From NCBI GenBank assembly GCA_002337125.1, contig DDFJ01000004.1, forward strand, positions 1,353,889 through 1,417,888: a DNA stretch of 64,000 nt, in the 5' to 3' direction. Below the pieces are notes generated by a model that was not told where the DNA came from, searched no databases, and saw nothing but the letters and a program-made list of their open reading frames with translations. This document shows, in pieces, positions 1 to 8,565 of this stretch. The position numbers and the translations under genes are program-made. This DNA is from Chitinophagaceae bacterium UBA1931. Its GTDB lineage: Bacteria; Bacteroidota; Bacteroidia; Chitinophagales; Chitinophagaceae. Numbering within the stretch: the stretch's first letter is position 1; the number at the start of each line of letters is the position of its first letter.

Positions 1-215
1 CCTGCCAGGGAAATACCTGAATTACTCAGATGCTTGGCAACATCAGACTGCTTGAAATAAATTACAGTCGCCTTACTTTCTAAAGAAATATATTTTTCAC
101 TAACAGTATCAACAAAACGAGGCTTTAGCTTTTGCCTGTTAACTGAAAGCATATTTTGTGAAAAACAATTCACAGAATACAAAACAACAAATATTAGAAA
201 TCCAAAACGTAGCAT
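1..215 (-). CDS. Secreted protein of unknown function, N-terminal part only
   Basis: An open frame runs from an ATG at 213-215 to the window edge without a stop, about 71 codons. The first 20 or so residues are hydrophobic (start MLRFGFLIFVVLYSV) and end in a C-F-S-Q-N stretch, which looks like a signal peptide with cleavage near residue 19. The rest is polar and I do not recognise a domain. It lies 22 bases after the stop of the dipeptidase gene on the same strand, so the two are probably cotranscribed. The C-terminus is outside the window and no function can be given. Confidence 0.6.
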   Translation of the reverse strand, partial: MLRFGFLIFVVLYSVNCFSQNMLSVNRQKLKPRFVDTVSEKYISLESKATVIYFKQSDVAKHLSNSGISLA

Positions 216-237
216 TTTACATTTATTCCTTTGGAAA

Positions 238-1401
238 TTATTTCTCCGGCAAATTTCGTAAAAAGAAATCCCGCACATTACCACCCATAATCATTTCAAT
301 TTCATTCCGGTTAAATCCTTCTTTCAGCAAGGCATTTACAATAAGCGGCAATCCTGTTACATCAAAATGTGTTCCGATAGCTCCGTCAAAATCAGAACCA
401 AGCGCCACTTTATCTACACCAATTTTATCGGCTACATAACGGATTGTCCGGGCAGTGGCAGCAGCATCTGTGCCGCATACAGCTGTTTCCCAAAAACCAA
501 TTCCCACTAATCCATTGTGTTTACCAATGGACAGTAAATGAGCATCTGATAAATTTCTTGTGTTGTTACAAACACCCTGCACACCTGTATGCGAAACAAT
601 AACAGGGCTGTTGGTAAATGCCAGCACATCATCAATTGTTTTTGGCGATGCATGTGCCAGGTCAATAATTACATGCAGGCTGTCCATTTTCTTCACCAGT
701 TCTTTTCCTTTTGCAGTAAGTCCGCCCTTGTTTATACCATGCGCAGAGCCAGCCCACTCATTATCAAAAAAATGTGCAAGACCAATATAACGCACTCCTG
801 CATTGTACACTTTATACAGGTTTTCAATATCATCATTCAAACAATGAGCGCCTTCAATACCCAGCATGCCTGCAGTAATGTTGTGGTTTGCTGCACGGTC
901 TTTTATATATTGCTGTAAAGTTGCTTTACTTGTGATAACCCTGAACTGTCCATTTGATTTTTCAGCAAATGCATGCAGTTCACTGCACTGGTTCAGCGCC
1001 CTGTTGGTAACATTAAACCATGTATTAAAAGGACGCAGTTGTGCAAAGCTCAGCAAAGTGATGTTATCCGTTTTACTGTCGTTGTGTTCAATGTTCATGT
1101 GCTTTGGTGTTTTACTCACTATGGTAAACACCTGCAAAGCCATATTTGCTTTCAGCATACGGGGAACATCCACATGCCCATAAGTGTGTTCAGCCAGCAG
1201 GTTTCTGTCCCACAGCAATTCATCGCAATGCAGATCAGCAATAAATGGAATAGAATCGTACCAGCTTTGTTTAGGTGGGTTGACCACTTTTAACGCAACA
1301 GTGTTTTTTGATTTGTCGACCATCCCCGGCACAAAGCCGAAGAAGATGACAGCTGCAATTACAAGTATTACTAGAAATACCCGGGCAATTTTCTTAAGCA
1401 T
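238..1401 (-). CDS. Membrane dipeptidase, peptidase family M19
   Basis: A zinc-dependent dipeptidase of the renal dipeptidase family, expected to cleave dipeptides, including ones with a D-residue at the C-terminus. The metal-binding motif H-C-D lies near residue 58, a G-I-E-G-A-H segment carries the bridging glutamate, and D-L-A-H-A-S, V-S-H-T-G and L-G-S-D-F-D-G follow in family order. About 387 residues is normal for M19. One transmembrane or signal-anchor segment near residues 7-28 puts the enzyme outside the cytoplasm. I chose the ATG at 1401 because it places basic residues directly before the hydrophobic segment; an in-frame ATG at 1434 adds 11 polar residues. The partial secreted gene follows on the same strand. 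Confidence 0.88.
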   Translation of the reverse strand: MLKKIARVFLVILVIAAVIFFGFVPGMVDKSKNTVALKVVNPPKQSWYDSIPFIADLHCDELLWDRNLLAEHTYGHVDVPRMLKANMALQVFTIVSKTPKHMNIEHNDSKTDNITLLSFAQLRPFNTWFNVTNRALNQCSELHAFAEKSNGQFRVITSKATLQQYIKDRAANHNITAGMLGIEGAHCLNDDIENLYKVYNAGVRYIGLAHFFDNEWAGSAHGINKGGLTAKGKELVKKMDSLHVIIDLAHASPKTIDDVLAFTNSPVIVSHTGVQGVCNNTRNLSDAHLLSIGKHNGLVGIGFWETAVCGTDAAATARTIRYVADKIGVDKVALGSDFDGAIGTHFDVTGLPLIVNALLKEGFNRNEIEMIMGGNVRDFFLRNLPEK

Positions 1402-1484
1402 ACGATCAGTTGATTGATCAATGAAAATAAGCATTCCTGCTGTATTTCAGAGAATCGTACTACCTTCATCTTTATTGTATCGTT

Positions 1485-3110
1485 ATGAAACGACCTTGCC
1501 TGCTGCTGCTTTTTGTTTTTGCTGTTGTTTTGATAGCATCATCTCAAACACTCACTTCTTCCAATCTCCCGATTATCGTCATCAACACTAATGGACAAAC
1601 CATTGTTGACGAGCCAAAGATTACAGCCGATATGGGTATTATTTACAACGGCGCCGGCGTGCGGAATAATATTACCGATGCATTTAATCATTACAACGGG
1701 AAAATAGGAATTGAAGTAAGAGGACAATCATCGCAGATGTTCCCAATGAAATCGTACAGTATTGAACTGCGTGATAATGCTGGAAACTCAACCGATAAAT
1801 CATTATTCGGCTTGCCAAAAGAAAGCGACTGGGTAATGTATGCACCTTACACCGACAAAACATTAATGCGAAATTTTCTTGCTTATACCATGAGCAGGGA
1901 AATGGGTCACTGGGCTTCCAATTGCCGTTATGCAGAAGTTATTCTTAACGGGCAATACGTTGGCATTTATGTTTTCATGGAAAAAATTAAACGCAACAGC
2001 GGCCGTGTGAACATCAGCAAAATAGCAGCAACGGATATAAGTGGCGATGCAGTAACCGGTGGTTATATTTTCAGTATTGATAAGGAAGCCGACGGATGGA
2101 TGTCTTCTTTCGTTCCTCCGTACGTGTATAAAAATCAGTTTATACAGTTCAGTTATGTTTATCCAAAAATCACTGCATTGGTTCCCGAGCAGCAGCAATA
2201 CATTAAAAGCTATGTTGACAGTTTTGAAAATGCTTTGTATTATTCAGATGTGCCTGCCAGGAGAAATGAATGGAGAAACTTTGCAGACGAAGCTTCGTTC
2301 ATTGATTACTTAATTGTGAATGAAGTAAGCCGCAATGTGGACGGCTACAGACTGAGTTCTTATTTTTATAAAGACCGTAATTCAAAAAACAGGAAAATTT
2401 TTGCAGGACCAGTATGGGATTACGACCTGGCTTTCAGGAATGCCAATTACTGCAGTGGAAGCAGTGTATCCGGCTGGGCATTTGAATTTAATAAAACCTG
2501 TAATGAAGACTATTGGGAAATTCCTTTCTGGTGGTATAAACTTACAGAAGATGATGCTTTCCGTGCAGGAATACGTTGCCGCTGGAAACAATTACGCCAG
2601 ACAACATTAAGCAATACCCATCTTTTTTCTTTGATTGATTCAATTGCCAATTTAACCAGCGAAGCCAGGGCAAGGCATTTTCAGAAATGGCCGATACTTG
2701 GTCAGTACATCTGGCCCAACCCCGAACCTATTCCAACAAGCTATACAGGTGAAATTGATTATTTAAAAAACTGGATTGAATCAAGATTAGCATGGATTGA
2801 CAATAACATCCCCAACGAAGGAACCTGTTATGATTATCCTGCCAATGTAAAAGAAACAATGATCATCAGTGGTTCACCAAACCCAGTTCAAACCAATTAC
2901 AATCTTATCATTAAATCAAAAACACAACAGCAGATCAGTATTGTTGCAACTGATATAACAGGACGAACAGTTTACAGCCAGCTCTTTGCTGCAAATGCAG
3001 GTTATAATCAACTTGCAGTTCCAATGCAGGCATGGCAAAGAGGAATATACATTTTCAGGTTTATATCAACAGCAAAAGAAAAGCTTGTACAGAAAGTAAT
3101 GAAGATGTAA
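1485..3110 (+). CDS. Secreted CotH-like kinase with type IX sorting domain
   Basis: A 541-residue protein of the CotH family, whose characterised members are atypical protein kinases, first described for spore-coat proteins. A signal peptide covers about residues 1-20. The CotH region spans about 60-430, with G-Q-S-S-Q-M-F-P near residue 78, an M-E-K-I-K segment near 165 and V-W-D-Y-D-L-A-F near 310, the typical metal-binding and catalytic signature. Residues from about 460 form a type A C-terminal sorting domain beginning S-P-N-P, so the protein is predicted to be exported by the type IX system and attached to or released from the surface. It is divergent from the dipeptidase gene, and its stop is only three bases from the stop of the convergent gene. 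The substrate is unknown. Confidence 0.82.
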   Translation: MKRPCLLLLFVFAVVLIASSQTLTSSNLPIIVINTNGQTIVDEPKITADMGIIYNGAGVRNNITDAFNHYNGKIGIEVRGQSSQMFPMKSYSIELRDNAGNSTDKSLFGLPKESDWVMYAPYTDKTLMRNFLAYTMSREMGHWASNCRYAEVILNGQYVGIYVFMEKIKRNSGRVNISKIAATDISGDAVTGGYIFSIDKEADGWMSSFVPPYVYKNQFIQFSYVYPKITALVPEQQQYIKSYVDSFENALYYSDVPARRNEWRNFADEASFIDYLIVNEVSRNVDGYRLSSYFYKDRNSKNRKIFAGPVWDYDLAFRNANYCSGSSVSGWAFEFNKTCNEDYWEIPFWWYKLTEDDAFRAGIRCRWKQLRQTTLSNTHLFSLIDSIANLTSEARARHFQKWPILGQYIWPNPEPIPTSYTGEIDYLKNWIESRLAWIDNNIPNEGTCYDYPANVKETMIISGSPNPVQTNYNLIIKSKTQQQISIVATDITGRTVYSQLFAANAGYNQLAVPMQAWQRGIYIFRFISTAKEKLVQKVMKM

Positions 3111-3113
3111 TGA

Positions 3114-4037
3114 TTAATTCATCGTCTTTACAATTTCACTAATACCCTGCTGATAACTTGTTGCAGTGAAACTAAAACGTTTTTCAAACTTGCTGCTGTC
3201 GAAAAAATAATCCTGGTTGTTCTGGTACTGCATTTCAACCAGCTCTTTTACCATTGGAGAAAAAAGACCAAACAAACGCATCATCCATTTTTTAAGCAGG
3301 TAATACCGTGGCTGCACATTCATTGCTGCAGCAATCATTGTAATAAATTCTTTGCCTGTTAACTTTTCAGCAGATGTTGGCAAATGCCAAACTTCACCAA
3401 AAGCATCAGCTGTATTGCCAAGTAACGCTGTTGCCTTAGCAGCATCGGGTGTATAAGTAAACGAATGAATTTTATTATCTGCTTCCTGCCAGAAAGCTTT
3501 GCTACCTTTTTTGAAATTATCGAATACTGAAATTTTTAATGCACTTGAATTTACATCCGGACCATAAAAATCAGCACTTCTTGCAATCAATGCAACAAGC
3601 TTTCCTTCTTTCACCGCATTCATGATCATCTGCACCAACTGCAATCTTATTTTTCCTTTTTCACTTGGAGGATTGAGTGTTGAATTTTCCGTCATGTGCG
3701 GAATTTCATCAGCAGCATACATGTACACATTGTCTAAAAAAACAAGTTTGGCTTTATGATGTATGCAGGCATCAATCACATTCTGCATCAGTACCGGCCA
3801 TTCTTTTTTCCAAACCTTGATATTGTAAAGTAATCCCACAGTGAGGTACACCACTTCTGATCCGGCTACGGCCTTCATCACTTCGTCTTTATTTGTAAGA
3901 TCGGCGGTAACTAATTCGTCCTTATCATTTACTTTCTTTGGATTTCTTCCTACCAAACGGATGTGGTTAGTGTAAGCTGTTAATTCTTTTGCTAAAGGAG
4001 TTCCGATTGCGCCGCCTGCTCCGAGTATTGTTTGCAT
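3114..4037 (-). CDS. NAD(P)-binding atypical short-chain dehydrogenase/epimerase
   Basis: A 307-residue Rossmann-fold protein. The dinucleotide-binding loop G-A-G-G-A-I-G is at residues 6-12, right at the start, as in extended or atypical SDR proteins of the NAD-dependent epimerase/NmrA type. A segment L-D-N-V-Y-M-Y-A near residue 100 takes the place of the usual catalytic region, and I do not see a clear Y-x-x-x-K pair. The substrate cannot be named. It lies 56 bases downstream of the Crp-like regulator on the same strand and is likely controlled by or with it. A -7-like box (TAGCTTTG on the minus strand, at 4054-4061) lies 17 bases before the ATG, so it may also have its own promoter. Confidence 0.75.
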   Translation of the reverse strand: MQTILGAGGAIGTPLAKELTAYTNHIRLVGRNPKKVNDKDELVTADLTNKDEVMKAVAGSEVVYLTVGLLYNIKVWKKEWPVLMQNVIDACIHHKAKLVFLDNVYMYAADEIPHMTENSTLNPPSEKGKIRLQLVQMIMNAVKEGKLVALIARSADFYGPDVNSSALKISVFDNFKKGSKAFWQEADNKIHSFTYTPDAAKATALLGNTADAFGEVWHLPTSAEKLTGKEFITMIAAAMNVQPRYYLLKKWMMRLFGLFSPMVKELVEMQYQNNQDYFFDSSKFEKRFSFTATSYQQGISEIVKTMN

Positions 4038-4093
4038 AACGAATAATTTAATGCAAAGCTACCTGGCTGCTTTTTCAAAAACGTTGACTTAGG

Positions 4094-4678
4094 TTAAGAC
4101 TTTGCTGCCACCAGTATTCTCTTTTTAATGCGGCTTAAACTTTCGGGAGCAATGCCGAGGTATTGTGCAATTAATTTCTGAGGTACACGCTGAAAAATAT
4201 CAGGACGCTGTTCAAGCAGTTCATTGAATTGTTTTTCGGGAGAAAAAGAAAGCAGGTTTTTTGTACGCCTGATGCTTTCGGAGGCAACACGTTCCACAAC
4301 GATGCGGAAAAATTCAGAAACAGCAGGAGATTGTTTCAGCAGCTCAACAAGATCAACACAGTTTACCTGGTAACAAACTGTTGGCTCCAATGCTTTAATT
4401 GAAGAAGCCGATCTTGTTTGTTGCGAAAAACTTTCCAGGTCGGTTACAAATTCATTTTCAAATGTAAAATTGCAGGTACGTTCATTGCCTGCTTCATCCA
4501 GATAAAACTGGTGTAATCCACCGCTTTGAACAAAGTAAACATGATGTGACACTTCGCCTGCACGCAGCAGTATTTCATTACGCTTATATTTCTTTTTCTG
4601 GAAAAAATACAGTGTTGCAGCAACTTCTTCCTCTGTAAGTGAAACAGATTTCTGAACAATATTAATTAAAGGATGCAT
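4094..4678 (-). CDS. Crp/Fnr family transcriptional regulator
   Basis: A 194-residue regulator. Residues about 25-120 form a cyclic-nucleotide-binding-like beta barrel (motifs K-R-N-E-I-L-L-R-A-G-E and V-Q-S-G-G-L-H-Q-F-Y). Residues about 145-190 form a C-terminal helix-turn-helix with Q-K-L-I-A-Q-Y-L-G-I-A-P-E-S-L-S-R, where the usual S-x-x-T/S-x-S-R recognition helix is easy to see. There is no Fnr-type cysteine cluster, so an iron-sulfur oxygen sensor is unlikely. This short form is common in Bacteroidota and often sits next to the enzyme gene it controls, here the SDR protein 56 bases downstream. The effector is unknown. Confidence 0.85.
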   Translation of the reverse strand: MHPLINIVQKSVSLTEEEVAATLYFFQKKKYKRNEILLRAGEVSHHVYFVQSGGLHQFYLDEAGNERTCNFTFENEFVTDLESFSQQTRSASSIKALEPTVCYQVNCVDLVELLKQSPAVSEFFRIVVERVASESIRRTKNLLSFSPEKQFNELLEQRPDIFQRVPQKLIAQYLGIAPESLSRIKKRILVAAKS

Positions 4679-4717
4679 GTTATGAAGTTATTGTTGCATG
4701 CAGAAGCTGATCAAACA

Positions 4718-5731
4718 TTAAAACCTCGGGCAACTCAGCTTTTTCTTGTTTGGATCAACATGCTTTTTAATCCAGATCAATGATATTTCCAAACCACCCT
4801 GCCTGCGTGATGCAGCAGCGAGTCTTGACACATTCACATCATAAGAAACACCAAATCTGAAATCGCCAAATTCTAAACCGGCATAAGGAATAATAGCATC
4901 GCCTAAACGATACCATGCACCAGCATATACATCAGTAGGACTTTCATAATCGCCATTTACTGTAAAACCTATTGCTGTGCCCAGCATGGTTTCACTTGCA
5001 CCTGCCTGCCGTTGATAGTTGGCACTAACAAATAAAGTGGTCGCATCGGCAATGGGGAAATAACCACCACCATGAATCGTATAGCGTGGATTTAATAAAT
5101 AAGTAGCACCCTGGAAACTTACTTTAGGGCGATTGATATGATACATGGATGCTCCAATGTAAAAATTGTTGTAATCGCTGGTGGCACCACTGTACACAAA
5201 GCCTGCATTAATATCGGCATAACCAATATTTACAAAACCTGTATTGTTAAATACTTCTGATGTTACACCTGTAAAACCAATACTGGTCAACTCATCTGCA
5301 AAATCAAGTTTATTAATATCGAGTCGGCGCTGTGCATAGCTTCCGCTGAAGCCAACACCAATCTGGTGATATCCGTTTTCATCCAATCCCTTATGATATG
5401 CAACCGAACCGGAAACATAACTGCTCTTTAAAATACCATCACCGTTAATATCATACATGCCCATTACACCCACGCCAAACTGGTCGAACTCAGGGATACG
5501 GTTACCCAGTATTCCAAAATCACCGGAGATGGTATTTGTGCGGAAAGCGTTATTGATTGTTGGCCATTGGTTACGGTAATTCACTGCAACACGGGCTGTA
5601 CCATTAAACTTGCCTGTTAAAGCAGGATTGAGGGTAAGCGGTGATGCAAAGAATTGAGAAAAATGAGGATCCTGTGCAGAAACGTTCTGCGCCAGTAAAA
5701 TGATTAAAATAAACGGTATAAGTTTTCTCAT
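4718..5731 (-). CDS. PorP/SprF family type IX secretion membrane protein
   Basis: A 337-residue outer-membrane protein with a signal peptide (about residues 1-19, ending N-V-S-A-Q). The segment D-P-H-F-S-Q-F-F-A-S-P-L-T-L-N-P-A-L-T-G directly after cleavage is the hallmark of the PorP/SprF family. The rest alternates short hydrophobic and polar strands typical of a beta barrel. In T9SS bacteria, PorP belongs to the core complex, while SprF-like paralogues help export particular adhesins such as SprB. This gene is not next to porK, porL, porM or porN, so it may be a cargo-specific paralogue rather than the core porP. It is preceded by upp and followed by the Crp-like gene, all on the minus strand. 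Confidence 0.85.
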   Translation of the reverse strand: MRKLIPFILIILLAQNVSAQDPHFSQFFASPLTLNPALTGKFNGTARVAVNYRNQWPTINNAFRTNTISGDFGILGNRIPEFDQFGVGVMGMYDINGDGILKSSYVSGSVAYHKGLDENGYHQIGVGFSGSYAQRRLDINKLDFADELTSIGFTGVTSEVFNNTGFVNIGYADINAGFVYSGATSDYNNFYIGASMYHINRPKVSFQGATYLLNPRYTIHGGGYFPIADATTLFVSANYQRQAGASETMLGTAIGFTVNGDYESPTDVYAGAWYRLGDAIIPYAGLEFGDFRFGVSYDVNVSRLAAASRRQGGLEISLIWIKKHVDPNKKKLSCPRF

Positions 5732-5811
5732 CAGAGAGCGATTCTTTTTTTCAGACGTTTTTCAATGAATGTTTGCTGCTTTGCTTATTTGTTAAAACAA
5801 AGGGTATTCGA

Positions 5812-6462
5812 TTAGTTTTGAATTTTTGTTCCGTATGAAAGGTCGCCGGCATCGCCTAAACCGGGTACAATATAACCTTTTGCTGTGAGTTCGTCATCTA
5901 TTGCACCACACCATATTTTTACTTTTGGCTCATTGCGCTGCACATATTCAATTCCTACTGTACAGGCAATGGCGCAAACAATATGAATTTCAGACGGCTG
6001 TCCTTCAACCCTTAAATGCTGTACTGTTTTTACCAAAGAACTTCCTGTTGCCAGCATGGGATCGGCAATGATCACTACACGGTTTTCCAACGTTGGGCAA
6101 CTCACATATTCAAGGCTTATTTCAAAACTGCCATCACGGTGATGCTTACGGTAAGCTGAAATAAACGCATTATCGGCCCTGTCGAAATAATTTAACAGAC
6201 CTTGATGTAACGGCAAACCGGCTCGTAATATTGTCGCAAGAACAGGCTGCTGTTTCAGCACTTTTGTTGGGGCCGAACCTAACGGAGTCGTAATTTCTTT
6301 TTCTTCCCAGGCAAGTTCCTTGCTTATTTCATACGCTGCAATTTCACCGATGCGTTCCAGGTTGCGGCGAAACCGCATACGATCAGTTTGAATTTCTGTA
6401 TCTCTTAACTCTGCAACCCAGTTGCTTACCAATGAATGCTGTTCGCTTAAATTAATCACCAT
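5812..6462 (-). CDS. upp: Uracil phosphoribosyltransferase
   Basis: A cytoplasmic pyrimidine salvage enzyme that makes UMP from uracil and PRPP. The 216-residue length fits the family (about 208-217). The PRPP-binding segment V-V-I-I-A-D-P-M-L-A-T-G-S-S is at about 129-142, and the C-terminal uracil-binding region contains Y-I-V-P-G-L-G-D-A-G-D. The I-L-R-A-G-L-P segment near residue 78 is also typical. It lies upstream of the porP/sprF-type gene with an 80-base gap. A 187-base intergenic region separates it from divergent anmK and holds a possible promoter. Confidence 0.93.
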   Translation of the reverse strand: MVINLSEQHSLVSNWVAELRDTEIQTDRMRFRRNLERIGEIAAYEISKELAWEEKEITTPLGSAPTKVLKQQPVLATILRAGLPLHQGLLNYFDRADNAFISAYRKHHRDGSFEISLEYVSCPTLENRVVIIADPMLATGSSLVKTVQHLRVEGQPSEIHIVCAIACTVGIEYVQRNEPKVKIWCGAIDDELTAKGYIVPGLGDAGDLSYGTKIQN

Positions 6463-6573
6463 AATGAAAGTTCTTGTATCGTTTAATGCAGTGGTGTTTT
6501 GTCATGGTTGAGAGGCATTTTATTCAGCAACCCGGCTGGTTGACTGTTTTAATATGCTGCCTGCTTAATTTTA

Positions 6574-6605
6574 CAAATCTAAATGATAATGACTTAACCC
6601 CACAA
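6574..6605 (-). promoter_or_regulatory. Possible promoter for upp
   Basis: On the minus strand, TAGATTTG (6574-6581) matches the Bacteroidota -7 consensus TAnnTTTG. A TTG (6603-6605) lies 21 bases upstream, close to the usual 19-20. It would give a leader of about 105 bases before upp. The leader contains a small inverted repeat (CAACC/GGTTG near 6528-6542). Only the -7 box is convincing. Confidence 0.3.
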
Positions 6606-6649
6606 TCATTGGGGAACAAAATTGGCCATCTGCATAAAATTCAACGCAA

Positions 6650-7732
6650 ATGATTTACAGGGTAATTGGTTTAATGAGCGGCAGTTCACTCGATGGGCTG
6701 GATATTGTTTTTACAGAATTTGAAGTGCTGGGTAATAAATGGAGCTACAATGTTCAGTTCAGCGATTGCTACCCATACAGCAATGAATGGACAGAAAAGC
6801 TGAAAAACGCACCTTCACTTTCTGCGGCGGATTATATGCAGCTGCACAGCGATTATGGTCATTTGCTGGGGCAGATGGTGAACAGGTTTATTGAAGAACA
6901 CGGGCTCCAGTTTAAAGTGCAGCTGATTACTTCGCACGGGCACACAAGTTTTCACTCACCATCCACAAAAATGACGCATCAGTTGGGCGATGGTGCAGCC
7001 ATTGCAGCCGAAACAGATATTAATGTTGTGAGTGACCTGCGTGCAATGGATGTTGCGTTGGGCGGACAGGGTGCACCTATTGTTCCAATTGGTGAAAAAT
7101 TATTGTTCAGCGATTTTTCTTATTTCCTCAATATTGGCGGCATTGCCAACATTACAGCCAAAACAGATCCGTTTGTTGCGTTTGATATTTGTCCGGCAAA
7201 CCGGGTGCTGAACCTGCTTGCCCAGCAAACCGGTAATGCATTTGATCCCGGTGGCGAAATGGCAAGAAGCGGTACGGTTGATGAAACCTTGTTACAACAG
7301 CTGAATACATTGAACTATTACAATCAACCCTACCCCAAATCATTGGCAAATGAATTTGGAACAGATGAAGTTTATCCAATCATTCAACAATCGGGCTGCA
7401 GTATTGCCGATGCCTTGGCCACTTACACCGAACATATTGCCCTGCAGTTGAAAAATGCGGTGGAAGCAATTCATCTTCCCTCAACAGAAAAACAAAAATT
7501 GCTGGTTACCGGTGGCGGCGCATGGAATACTTTTTTAATAGAACGGATGCAATATCATCTTCCGTCTGTTGAAATAACTGTACCTGATGCACAGCTCGTG
7601 AATTACAAAGAAGCTATCATTATGGCTTTGATTGGTGTGCTTCGCTGGAGAGAAGAAAAAAATGTACTCAACAGTGTTACCGGATCGGCACGAAGCAGTG
7701 TTGGTGGTGCGGTGTGGATGGGGTTGGTATAA
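6650..7732 (+). CDS. anmK: Anhydro-N-acetylmuramic acid kinase
   Basis: A cytoplasmic cell-wall recycling enzyme that converts 1,6-anhydro-MurNAc to MurNAc-6-phosphate using ATP and water. The N-terminal ATP-binding motif G-L-M-S-G-S-S-L-D-G-L-D is at residues 7-18. Also visible are T-S-H-G-H-T near 103, V-S-D-L-R-A-M-D-V-A-L-G-G-Q-G-A-P near 130 (with the catalytic aspartate), F-L-N-I-G-G-I-A-N-I near 160 and L-V-T-G-G-G-A-W-N near 285. At 360 residues it is slightly shorter than many family members, but no motif is missing. It is transcribed alone and convergent with the LytTR operon. I see no good terminator in the 89 bases after it. Confidence 0.93.
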   Translation: MIYRVIGLMSGSSLDGLDIVFTEFEVLGNKWSYNVQFSDCYPYSNEWTEKLKNAPSLSAADYMQLHSDYGHLLGQMVNRFIEEHGLQFKVQLITSHGHTSFHSPSTKMTHQLGDGAAIAAETDINVVSDLRAMDVALGGQGAPIVPIGEKLLFSDFSYFLNIGGIANITAKTDPFVAFDICPANRVLNLLAQQTGNAFDPGGEMARSGTVDETLLQQLNTLNYYNQPYPKSLANEFGTDEVYPIIQQSGCSIADALATYTEHIALQLKNAVEAIHLPSTEKQKLLVTGGGAWNTFLIERMQYHLPSVEITVPDAQLVNYKEAIIMALIGVLRWREEKNVLNSVTGSARSSVGGAVWMGLV

Positions 7733-7821
7733 AATTCAGCAAAGGCTTTGATTTTTTTCAACCACTTTCAATGCATGCTTAAAAGGTTGGTTATGTTTCA
7801 ACGGCTATAAAAACAAACGAA

Positions 7822-8565
7822 TTATAGACCGAGTATTGATTTGAGTTTTGGATAACCTGCCCTGCTTACAGGAATTTTTGCACCCGATTTCAGCAAGGCA
7901 ACATGATTTTCTTTTTCATACGGATCAATTCTTGTTATCTCCTGGATATTCACCATAAAAGAACGATGTGTACGGACAAACAAAGAACCATCGAGTACAT
8001 CTTCAAAATAGCCCATTGTTTGTTTTTTCAGAAACGCACCTTCGGCAGTAATAATCTTTACATAATCATCAGCCGCCTCCAGGTAATGAATTTCCTGCAC
8101 AGGAATGATTTTAATTTTGCTTCCTGTCTTCACAACAATCCGTTCATTTTGCTGCGGATGCCGTGCTGCTTCTTTCAATAAATTTTCAGTGGCTTTTGAA
8201 TCGGTTGTTTTGTTTTTCTCCATCCACTTGCTGATGGCTTTATCAAAACGTTCCTGCGAAAAAGGTTTTAATAAATAATCAACTGCATTTGCTTCAAATG
8301 CCTGCATGGCAAATTCATCATACGCCGTTGTAAAAATTACATGCGGTGGATTTTCAATCAGCTCCAGCATTTCAAAGCCGGTAATCTTCGGCATTTGTAT
8401 ATCAAGAAAAATTAAATCGGGCTGATGTTGCTGCACTGCCTTCACACCTTCAAAACCGTTTGAACATTCTTCCACCAATTCAAGCTGAGCATGTTTCTGC
8501 AGGTATTCTTTCACCACGCTTCTTGCCAGTGGTTCATCATCAATAATTATAACTTTATAACTCAT
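7822..8565 (-). CDS. LytTR family response regulator
   Basis: A 247-residue DNA-binding response regulator. The receiver domain spans residues 1-120, with the acidic pair at 9-10, the phosphoacceptor aspartate at about 55 (F-L-D-I-Q-M-P) and the conserved lysine in L-L-K-P-F near 105. A LytTR domain covers about 145-247, with Y-L-E-A-A-D-D-Y-V-K and F-V-R-T-H-R-S-F-M-V-N. Its start overlaps the stop of the kinase gene by four bases (ATGA type), which indicates translational coupling. It is the last gene of an operon with a LiaF-like membrane protein, so it probably reports on the cell envelope; the target genes are not visible. Confidence 0.93.
   Translation of the reverse strand: MSYKVIIIDDEPLARSVVKEYLQKHAQLELVEECSNGFEGVKAVQQHQPDLIFLDIQMPKITGFEMLELIENPPHVIFTTAYDEFAMQAFEANAVDYLLKPFSQERFDKAISKWMEKNKTTDSKATENLLKEAARHPQQNERIVVKTGSKIKIIPVQEIHYLEAADDYVKIITAEGAFLKKQTMGYFEDVLDGSLFVRTHRSFMVNIQEITRIDPYEKENHVALLKSGAKIPVSRAGYPKLKSILGL

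Noticed and set aside
7740..7750. CAAAG-G-CTTTG as a terminator after anmK
   Set aside because: The loop would be one base, which cannot form, so the T run after it is not enough.
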